This document shows positions 1 to 5,623 of a DNA stretch of 7,638 nt, one piece after another (position 1 is the first letter of the stretch; each line of letters begins with the position of its first letter). Made by a program: the position numbers and the translations under genes. The stretch lies in the NCBI GenBank assembly GCA_013139435.1, contig WTAW01000207.1:1-7638 (forward strand), read 5' to 3'. The stretch is from Candidatus Aminicenantota bacterium. Lineage in GTDB: Bacteria; Acidobacteriota; Aminicenantia; Aminicenantales; Aminicenantaceae. The notes beneath the pieces were generated by a model. The model was not told where the DNA came from and made no database searches. It saw nothing but the letters and a program-made list of their open reading frames with translations.

Positions 1-431
1 TCGAAGTCCTCCTTATAGTGGCGATTTTGGCTACCCTTCTGGTTGTCGCAATGCCAGGGTTTCAAAGAATGTTCGATAAGGCCAAGATCAGCCAGGCCTC
101 CTCAGACATCGCCGTAATGGGCAATAACATCACAGATCATTTCATGGACTATGGTCAGTATCCTGAAACATTGGAAGAGTTAGACCATCCAAAGCGGTAC
201 GATCCGTATGGATTCGCTTACGAATACCTGGTGATCTTCGGCAAGAACAAGAGCGATATCTCGGGGAAGTGGCGAAAAGACCGGTTCCTCGTGCCTCTCA
301 ATTATGATTTTGACCTTTACAGCGTGGGCGAAGATGGCAAAACATCTGCACCTCTGACTGCCAAAGCCAGCTATGATGACATCATCCGCGCCAATAATGG
401 GCGTTTTATCGACATCGCTTCCAAATATTAG
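1..431 (+). CDS. Type II secretion GspG-like pseudopilin (5' partial)
   Basis: The gene is cut by the left window edge; the coding frame begins at base 3, so the true start and prepilin leader are missing. The first visible residues, EVLLIVAILATLLVV followed by AMPGF, match a type IV pilin N-terminus just after the cleavage site: the first E would be Glu5 of the mature protein and the P in AMPGF falls exactly on Pro22. Downstream, YGQYPETLEEL, YDPYGFAYEYL and DFDLYSVGEDGK resemble the conserved blocks of the GspG major pseudopilin, including the acidic C-terminal loop that binds calcium in that family. The C-terminus ends in DDIIRANNGRFIDIASKY. Mature length would be about 146 residues, as expected for GspG-like proteins. 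Such proteins build the inner-membrane pseudopilus of type II secretion or a related pilus. A role in a type IV pilus rather than secretion cannot be excluded. The gene ends 14 bp before the HD-GYP gene and probably shares its transcript. Confidence 0.85.
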   Translation, partial: EVLLIVAILATLLVVAMPGFQRMFDKAKISQASSDIAVMGNNITDHFMDYGQYPETLEELDHPKRYDPYGFAYEYLVIFGKNKSDISGKWRKDRFLVPLNYDFDLYSVGEDGKTSAPLTAKASYDDIIRANNGRFIDIASKY

Positions 432-445
432 TCGGAAATCCATGG

Positions 446-2542
446 ATGAAAATCGAAAAAGCTTTTCTCCGGAGTAAAGTCGCCCGACGTATCTTTTTCC
501 TATTTATCCTCTGTGCACTTCTTCCCATAACAATTCTGGCTATCATCACCTATTCCAACATGACCAAACAGCTCCATCAACAGACGCAGAGAGAGCTTCA
601 ACAGATAAGCAAGTCCATGGGGATGGCCATCTTTGAACGTTTGGTCCTCATTGAATCCGAAATGCGAATGGTCTCCTCTAATCTTGATTTGGAAGCGGAA
701 ATCAATGGTCCACAAGCGGTCCCAATAGATCGATCGTCTCTCAATAATCGGTTCAAAGGTCTTGTGTGGCTCACTCATGAGGGACAATCGATCAGTTTAT
801 TCGGTCAAATTTCCGATCCTCCTGTCCTCGATTTCACAGATAAAGAAAAGATATTTTCGGGCGAAACAGTAATCCTGACCAAGCCATTTTCAAGAGATCA
901 ATTACGAATATTTATGTGTTTAGCGTTTGATCTTCAGGACGAGAATCAAGGAGTGACCTTAGCTGAAATCAATCCCATGTATCTCTGGTTTATGGGTTAT
1001 GAGAATCCACTTCCTCCTGCTACTGGGCTCTGTATTTTAGACTCTCAAGCCCGTATACTTTTTTCATCATTCGGGGAAGACATCAAATTTCCTAAACCAG
1101 TGCTATTTCAGATGCAATCGAGCTCAATTGGCCAATTTGAGTGGGATTATAGAGAAGAACAATATAAAGCAAGCTTTTGGTCACTTTTTTTGATGAGCAA
1201 GTTTTTTTCGCCTGACTGGAGAGTGATAGTCTTTAAATCAAAAACTTCTATGCTTGCTCCTCTTGCAAATTTCAAAAACACATTTCCCTGGATAATTCTG
1301 ATCACTCTTTGGGTTGTATTGTTTCTCAGCATTAATCAAATAAGAAAGAGCATGATCCCCCTTGAGAAACTCAAAGAGGGAACACAGCGAATTGCACAAA
1401 GAGATTTTGATAGTCAAGTTGAAGTGAGTAGTCAAGATGAATTCGCAGACTTGGCGAATTCCTTCAACACCATGGCCAGCCATCTAGGGCGACAGTTTAA
1501 AACATTGACCGCAATGGTCGATATCGACAGGGCCATTCTCTCTGCATTAGAGACAAAAAAAATCGTCGAAGTCGTCAATACCCATATGCGTCAGGTATTC
1601 CCCTGCGATTCTGTGGGTATTTCGTTGGTGGATCCGAACAATAAAAACTCCGTTCAAACATATATCCATAGGGGAAATCCCCATCAGGAGGAATACACAG
1701 AATCTGTGGAAATTGATAACGAGGAGATTCAAGCACTCCATAATAATCCCAAAAATCTATTCATATCAGTGGAAAATGGCATTCCCAAGTATTTGGTTCC
1801 ATTAGCAGGGAAGAATATTCAGTCCTTTTTTGTTCTTCCGTTGTTTATCAAAAACTCACTCTCCGGAATCATCACACTTGGCTATTCCCATTCTCCCGAT
1901 CTTTCAGAGGAAGATATCTCACAGGCCAGGCAATTAGCTGATCAGGTTGCCGTGGCGTTGTCAAACATGCGGTTGATCGAGGAGTTGAATCAATTTAACT
2001 TGGGTACGCTTACAGCTTTTGCAAGAGCTATCGATGCGAAATCTTCGTGGACTGCCGGTCACTCTGAGAGGGTCACCACAATCGCACTCAAGATAGGCAA
2101 AGTCCTGGGGCTCTCTCCCGAAGATTTGGATAACTTACACAGGGGAGGGCTTCTTCATGACATCGGTAAGATTGGAATTGCTTATGACGTTTTGGATAAA
2201 CCCGGAGGATTAAATCCTGAGGAGAAAAAAGACATGCAAAAGCATGTCATCCTTGGAGCACGTATCTTGGAGCCTATTCCTGCTTACTCGGAAATTTTGC
2301 CCATAGTCAGACAACACCATGAAAATTTTGACGGGACTGGATATACGGAAGGACTTGCCGGAAACGATATTTGCCTGTATGCAAGGATTCTGGCCTTAGC
2401 TGACCGTTTTGAAGCCATGACTTCAGACCGGCCCTACCGCAAGGCGTTGAGCCAAAAGAAAGCGATAGAGTTCATCAAAAACCAAGCGGGAAAAGAGTTG
2501 GACCCAAAAGTTGTAAAAGCTTTCCTGGAGGTCGTCACTTAA
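446..2542 (+). CDS. Membrane HAMP-GAF-HD-GYP signalling protein, likely c-di-GMP phosphodiesterase
   Basis: A 698-residue protein with two membrane segments (about 16-36 and 279-297) enclosing a roughly 240-residue extracytoplasmic sensor region. A HAMP linker (about 298-352), a GAF-like region (about 352-510) and a C-terminal HD-GYP domain (about 515-698) follow. The HD-GYP metal and catalytic motifs are present: H539 in AGHSERV, HDIGKIGI at 571-578, H600, HHENFDG at 624-630 and D653 in ALADRFEAM, then TSDRPYRKAL. Such domains hydrolyse cyclic di-GMP to pGpG or GMP in the cytoplasm. The GYP signature reads G632-Y633-T634, with threonine replacing proline. The sensor region resembles no ligand-binding family I can name. 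I chose ATG 446; ATG 442 is out of frame, and no strong Shine-Dalgarno sequence is seen. Being 14 bp behind the pseudopilin suggests co-expression and control of secretion or pilus function by c-di-GMP, which is inference. Confidence 0.93.
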   Translation: MKIEKAFLRSKVARRIFFLFILCALLPITILAIITYSNMTKQLHQQTQRELQQISKSMGMAIFERLVLIESEMRMVSSNLDLEAEINGPQAVPIDRSSLNNRFKGLVWLTHEGQSISLFGQISDPPVLDFTDKEKIFSGETVILTKPFSRDQLRIFMCLAFDLQDENQGVTLAEINPMYLWFMGYENPLPPATGLCILDSQARILFSSFGEDIKFPKPVLFQMQSSSIGQFEWDYREEQYKASFWSLFLMSKFFSPDWRVIVFKSKTSMLAPLANFKNTFPWIILITLWVVLFLSINQIRKSMIPLEKLKEGTQRIAQRDFDSQVEVSSQDEFADLANSFNTMASHLGRQFKTLTAMVDIDRAILSALETKKIVEVVNTHMRQVFPCDSVGISLVDPNNKNSVQTYIHRGNPHQEEYTESVEIDNEEIQALHNNPKNLFISVENGIPKYLVPLAGKNIQSFFVLPLFIKNSLSGIITLGYSHSPDLSEEDISQARQLADQVAVALSNMRLIEELNQFNLGTLTAFARAIDAKSSWTAGHSERVTTIALKIGKVLGLSPEDLDNLHRGGLLHDIGKIGIAYDVLDKPGGLNPEEKKDMQKHVILGARILEPIPAYSEILPIVRQHHENFDGTGYTEGLAGNDICLYARILALADRFEAMTSDRPYRKALSQKKAIEFIKNQAGKELDPKVVKAFLEVVT

Positions 2543-2544
2543 AA

Positions 2545-2622
2545 ATGGACGAGAGAATGACCGATCTAGAAAAATCATTTGATCGCATAAATTTTCAATC
2601 CACTTTCGAGGTCTCGCTATGA
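2545..2622 (+). CDS. Possible small ORF (25 aa) translationally coupled to lipoprotein gene
   Basis: An ATG two bases after the HD-GYP stop opens a 25-codon frame, MDERMTDLEKSFDRINFQ and seven more residues. Its TGA stop at 2620-2622 overlaps the ATG of the next gene (ATGA). A GGAGG at 2527-2531 lies inside the HD-GYP gene, 13 nt before this ATG, which is rather far; a second ATG at 2557 is also possible. The ATGA overlap is the classic arrangement for translational coupling. The peptide is too short for homology or codon statistics to be judged by eye, so this may be a coupling leader or chance. Confidence 0.3.
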   Translation: MDERMTDLEKSFDRINFQSTFEVSL

Positions 2623-2993
2623 AAAAACATATACTCTCGGTAACAATTACTATTTTATGTGCTCTGTGTTTATGGCAATGCAACACACAGAAAACGGTTC
2701 CTGAGGAATTAGCAGGAATCTGGAAGACCAAAATCCTGGATTATGAGGGCTCTTTTTTGGGGCTCCAAAACGATACGATAACTTTTGGAACAGTTGAAGG
2801 TGATGTCCAGGTCTTCTCCATCATAAAGATAAAAAAGGATGAAGAGAATGGAGATTGGAAATTATACACTATTCACTACGTGGACAATAATTTCCAACAG
2901 TGCGAACTTCCCATCTATTTTCACCCGATCGATGATGGAATACTCCGGTTCAAGAACAAAGAAGAAATCACGTGGGTCAGGAAGAAAACCTGA
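2619..2993 (+). CDS. Small predicted lipoprotein, unknown function
   Basis: A 124-residue protein whose N-terminus looks like a lipoprotein signal: positive MKKH, hydrophobic ILSVTITILCALCL, then a cysteine at 21. The lipobox reads L-W-Q-C, and glutamine just before the cysteine is unusual, so lipidation is likely but not certain. No aspartate follows the cysteine, which in Gram-negative sorting rules would favour the outer membrane. The remaining 100 or so residues (ELAGIWKTKILDYEG, then alternating polar and hydrophobic stretches to the end) suggest a small beta-rich domain. I do not recognise a family. The start has a CGAGG at 2607-2611 with 7-nt spacing. The gene lies 76 bp after the HD-GYP gene on the same strand, probably in the same transcript. 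The function cannot be inferred beyond an envelope location. Confidence 0.78.
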   Translation: MKKHILSVTITILCALCLWQCNTQKTVPEELAGIWKTKILDYEGSFLGLQNDTITFGTVEGDVQVFSIIKIKKDEENGDWKLYTIHYVDNNFQQCELPIYFHPIDDGILRFKNKEEITWVRKKT

Positions 2994-3026
2994 GTGATAG
3001 TATGCGATACACATAATTCATCACCG

Positions 3027-3063
3027 TTGAGGGTGAACATGTATTACAAAATATCACCCTTAA
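3027..3063 (+). promoter_or_regulatory. Stem-loop between lipoprotein gene and 3176 gene
   Basis: Bases 3027-3036 (TTGAGGGTGA) pair with 3054-3063 (TCACCCTTAA) to give a 10-bp stem containing one G-U pair, with a 17-nt loop. It lies 34 bp after the lipoprotein stop. No T-run follows, so it does not look like an intrinsic terminator. It could be an RNA-stabilising or processing hairpin, or chance. Confidence 0.25.
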
Positions 3064-3133
3064 AACTACCCAAAAGGGGGATTGAAGGTCAAAATGAAGT
3101 ATTGCATCATGGTATAGGTAAAATGCTGCAAAA

Positions 3134-3163
3134 ATGTGTAATTTTATGCCATAAAAAACACAT
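3134..3163 (+). promoter_or_regulatory. Hairpin abutting the ribosome binding site of the 113-aa gene
   Basis: Two blocks pair around a GCC loop: ATGTGT (3134-3139) with ACACAT (3158-3163), and TTTTAT (3142-3147) with ATAAAA (3151-3156), separated by a small asymmetric bulge. The 12-bp hairpin ends exactly where the AGGAG Shine-Dalgarno (3164-3168) begins, 7 nt before ATG 3176. Its position suggests an influence on translation or mRNA stability; its sequence alone does not show a known riboswitch or thermosensor. Confidence 0.35.
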
Positions 3164-3175
3164 AGGAGAGAGAGA

Positions 3176-3517
3176 ATGAAAGCTTTAGCCTGGATACTCG
3201 TTCTGGGAGCCATAGGGTACTTCGGCTACACGAATTTCGTCAAACCCTTGACCGCTGAAGAAAATGAAGTCCAGATGATCGAGAACAAGTATGACGGTGC
3301 CGTCGAAGAGTACATGCAGGCCGTTCGGAAAGCGGGGGGACTGGGGATGGACACAATATCGGATGTAGAAGATGCTATCAGAAAAATCAGAGGAACAAAA
3401 GCAGCCATACTCAATCTGAAGCGGCGCCTGAAGGATGAAGCTGCGATCCAAAAGGCCAAAGTGCTTGAAGCCAAGATGAGGCAGTTCTACGGCAAGAACG
3501 ACCTGATTTGGTTTTAG
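3176..3517 (+). CDS. Small membrane-anchored helical protein, unknown function
   Basis: A 113-residue protein with one N-terminal membrane segment (about 4-21, ALAWILVLGAIGYFGYTN) and no obvious signal-peptidase site. The rest is a highly charged, mostly helical region (about 27-105) rich in E, K, R and A with heptad-like hydrophobic spacing, likely coiled coil. A glycine-rich turn (AGGLGMD, 53-59) breaks it into two helices. The start is well supported by AGGAG at 3164-3168, 7 nt upstream. I do not recognise a family. Topology suggests a single-pass protein anchored in the inner membrane; which side the helices face is not clear. It lies 182 bp after the lipoprotein gene, so it may have its own promoter, but I found no convincing one. 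Confidence 0.75.
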   Translation: MKALAWILVLGAIGYFGYTNFVKPLTAEENEVQMIENKYDGAVEEYMQAVRKAGGLGMDTISDVEDAIRKIRGTKAAILNLKRRLKDEAAIQKAKVLEAKMRQFYGKNDLIWF

Positions 3518-3530
3518 TTTAAGAATAGTA

Positions 3531-3752
3531 TGGATTATTCACGAGTCGAGGTTGATTTAGTGGTTAGGTTGGGTCGGCGCGAGGCATGGAGGGCGAAGCT
3601 GTAGTTTACTCCCGCGAGACCCGACATAACGAAGCAGATGCAGTGAGATCGGCTCGCCCGAAGGGTAAAAGATGCTAACAATAGATATTGGATCTTTTTT
3701 TTAGTATAAGTCTTTTAATATAAATTTGTTAGCAGCTTTTATGAATAATTCA
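3531..3752. repeat. Element A: inverted-terminus non-coding repeat upstream of dnaG
   Basis: A 222-bp non-coding element related to 7257-7508. The left end TGGATTATTCA (3531-3541) and right end TGAATAATTCA (3742-3752) are inverted repeats with one difference, which would be a G-U pair in RNA. The left domain (3531-3670) shares three blocks with element B: the first 20 bases identical, then GCGAGGCA at 3579 and CGAAGCTGTAGT at 3594, then 36 of 40 bases at 3631-3670. After it, TAAAA (3666-3670) and TGCTAACAA (3673-3681) pair with TTGTTAGCA (3726-3734) and TTTTA (3737-3741), enclosing an AT-rich loop that contains a run of eight T. The dinucleotide TA flanks both sides. No open reading frame is convincing. 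It may be a MITE-like element or a structured RNA; I cannot name the family. Confidence 0.75.
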
Positions 3753-3761
3753 TATAGGAGC

Positions 3762-3790
3762 TTGACAATGAGCAATGTCAACCCTATATT
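3762..3790 (+). promoter_or_regulatory. Sigma-70 promoter of dnaG-rpoD with internal inverted repeat
   Basis: The -35 is TTGACA (3762-3767) and the -10 is TATATT (3785-3790), separated by exactly 17 bp. Transcription would start near 3797, giving a leader of about 35 nt before dnaG. TTGACA (3762-3767) and TGTCAA (3776-3781) form a perfect 6-8-6 inverted repeat spanning the -35 and spacer, so a repressor could bind there. The promoter begins 9 bp after element A ends. Confidence 0.8.
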
Positions 3791-3831
3791 TTACTAGTTA
3801 ATTTCGAATTAGGAGTCTATCTCGACGCACT

Positions 3832-5568
3832 ATGGATGTTATAGATCAAATCAAGAATACGGCAAGCATTGTCGATATCGCCTCCCAGTACACGACACTA
3901 AGGCGAAGGGGCAAAAAACACTTGGGACTCTGCCCCTTTCACTCTGAAAAAACCCCCTCGTTCACCGTTGACGAGGACAAACAACTCTTCCACTGTTTTG
4001 GATGCAACATTGGTGGGGATCTTTTCACCCTTGTCATGGAAAAAGAAAACTTGAGCTTCCCGGAAGCTCTGCGATTCTTGGCCGAAAAGTACAACATCGC
4101 ACTTCCAGAAAAGAGGAAATTCTCGCCCCAATTGGCAAAATTAGAGGAAAAACTCACCAAGATCAGCGAAGACAGCTTAGCCTTCTTCAGAAAAAACCTT
4201 TTTAACACAAAAGAGGGTGAAAATGCCCAGGAGTATCTCCGCAAAAGAGAAATCTCCGAGGAGCTCATCCAGAAGCTTAAAATCGGTTACGCGCTCAACT
4301 CATGGGATGCTCTGCTCAGTTTCTTCCAAAGAAAAGACATATCCCCTAGCCTCCTGGAGAAGGCCGGCCTGGTCCTTCGGAGAGCAAAAAAGGAAGGACA
4401 TTACGATCGATTCAGGGGAAGGATCATATTCCCCATCTTCACTCCGACAGGTAAAGTGGTCGCTTTTGGAGGACGGACCATAATCGACCAGGATCCCAAG
4501 TACCTCAACTCCCCTGATACACCCATATACACAAAGGGGAAACTTCTCTATGGCTGGAATTTTACAAAGGATGCCATCCGTGAACAGAGAGAGATCATTC
4601 TTGTCGAGGGCTATACAGATTTTCTCGCCCTGCTTCAAGCTGGTATACCGAATGTTGCGGCCTCTCTAGGGACCAGCCTGACATCCGAACAGGTCATGCA
4701 AGCATCCCGGTTTGAATCGAGAGTGATCGTCAGCTACGATGCAGATTCAGCTGGGATAAAAGCCTCTCTCCGTGCCATCTCTTTATGTTTCGTACAAGGT
4801 GTTGAAATCCGTGTGTTGACATTGCCCAAGGGGTACGATCCGGATAGTTATATAAGAAAGTACGGCCCAAAAGAATTTATCAACAAGATCCAAGAGAGCA
4901 CACCAGGAATCGACTTTTTAATTGAATATGTACGAGGAAAGAAAAAACTAAGCCCTGAGCAAAAAAATAGAGTCGCGAGATACATAATTAACGAGATCAT
5001 TAAAATACCCAACTCCATCATCCAAAGCGAATATCTTAAAAAACTAAGTGAGGAGCTCAATTTAAAAGAGGACATTCTGCGTTTTATGATCAAGACTAAA
5101 ACCAAAGAAGAAGATAATAAGGAAGTACAAACCGTTTTTCTAATTGCTGAAAAACGCCTACTGCAGATCCTATTCCATGACAGTAATATTGTACCAACTG
5201 TAATTAAGGCTATGAAAAAGGAAGATTTCACAGGTCTACAAAGTGAACCAATTTTTCTGATAATGTCGGATTTTATTAATAACAGGGTAGATTTCAATAT
5301 CCTAAATATCCGAGAAAAAATTGATAAAAGTCTCTTTAGCTCCCTAGCGAAAATTTTACAGGAGGAAGAGCAAGAGCCAAGTGTTGAAGAAGCTATGGAA
5401 TGTGTTCGGGCGCTCCGACAGTTTTCCCTTGAAAACGAGTCCCTGGGATTAAAGCACGAAATATCTAGACTCGAAAAAGCAAATGAAATAAAAAAAGCTC
5501 TTTTAATCATGAAAAAATTGCAAGATGTGAAAATGCAGCTTTTTCGCCTGCAGAATCAGGAGCTCTAA
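3832..5568 (+). CDS. dnaG: DNA primase DnaG
   Basis: Primase makes the short RNA primers for DNA replication and acts with the replicative helicase DnaB. The 578-residue protein has the full bacterial layout. The N-terminal zinc-binding domain has C34, H37, C55 and C58 in GLCPFH and FHCFGC. The catalytic core contains YDRFRGRIIFPI (191-202), GKVVAFGGR and PKYLNSPDTPIY. The TOPRIM domain has E259 in VEGYTD, D303 and D305 in SYDADSAG, and D336 and D338 in GYDPDSY. The C-terminal part (about 420-578) is the diverged helicase-binding domain. Length is normal for the family. ATG 3832 gives the expected N-terminus (MDVIDQIKN) and has no in-frame start upstream in the leader; its AGGAG (3811-3815) lies 16 nt away, longer than ideal. 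The last third is visibly more AT-rich than the rest. rpoD follows after 55 bp, probably on the same transcript. Confidence 0.98.
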   Translation: MDVIDQIKNTASIVDIASQYTTLRRRGKKHLGLCPFHSEKTPSFTVDEDKQLFHCFGCNIGGDLFTLVMEKENLSFPEALRFLAEKYNIALPEKRKFSPQLAKLEEKLTKISEDSLAFFRKNLFNTKEGENAQEYLRKREISEELIQKLKIGYALNSWDALLSFFQRKDISPSLLEKAGLVLRRAKKEGHYDRFRGRIIFPIFTPTGKVVAFGGRTIIDQDPKYLNSPDTPIYTKGKLLYGWNFTKDAIREQREIILVEGYTDFLALLQAGIPNVAASLGTSLTSEQVMQASRFESRVIVSYDADSAGIKASLRAISLCFVQGVEIRVLTLPKGYDPDSYIRKYGPKEFINKIQESTPGIDFLIEYVRGKKKLSPEQKNRVARYIINEIIKIPNSIIQSEYLKKLSEELNLKEDILRFMIKTKTKEEDNKEVQTVFLIAEKRLLQILFHDSNIVPTVIKAMKKEDFTGLQSEPIFLIMSDFINNRVDFNILNIREKIDKSLFSSLAKILQEEEQEPSVEEAMECVRALRQFSLENESLGLKHEISRLEKANEIKKALLIMKKLQDVKMQLFRLQNQEL

Positions 5569-5612
5569 TTATAATGTTTAAAGGATTGGACCTAGGTTAC
5601 TTATAGGAAAAG

Positions 5613-5617
5613 AGGAG
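5613..5617 (+). promoter_or_regulatory. Shine-Dalgarno supporting TTG start of rpoD
   Basis: AGGAG six bases before TTG 5624 fixes the start of rpoD at a TTG codon. No ATG or GTG in the same frame nearby would keep the expected N-terminal region 1.1. Confidence 0.75.
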
Positions 5618-5623
5618 TCAACA

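Noticed and set aside
2994..3179. GTG-initiated 61-codon ORF between the lipoprotein and 113-aa genes, ending in an ATGA overlap
   Set aside because: There is no Shine-Dalgarno, the composition is unlike the neighbouring proteins, and it runs through two predicted hairpins.
3682..3725. T8 run in element A as an intrinsic terminator
   Set aside because: No compact GC-rich hairpin immediately precedes the T-run; it lies in the loop of the element's closing stem.
3762..3781. Inverted repeat in the dnaG promoter as an SOS (LexA) box
   Set aside because: It does not match the CTGT-N8-ACAG pattern known from E. coli, and other LexA consensus sequences vary too much to claim one.
4848..5510. Long minus-strand reading frame opposite dnaG
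   Set aside because: It is a shadow of the dnaG coding frame, rich in serine and leucine as expected from antisense of lysine- and glutamate-rich codons, with no independent support.
5570..5575. Perfect TATAAT between dnaG and rpoD as a possible rpoD promoter
   Set aside because: No -35-like sequence lies at 16-18 bp upstream and no extended -10 TG is present; the region is AT-rich enough for chance.
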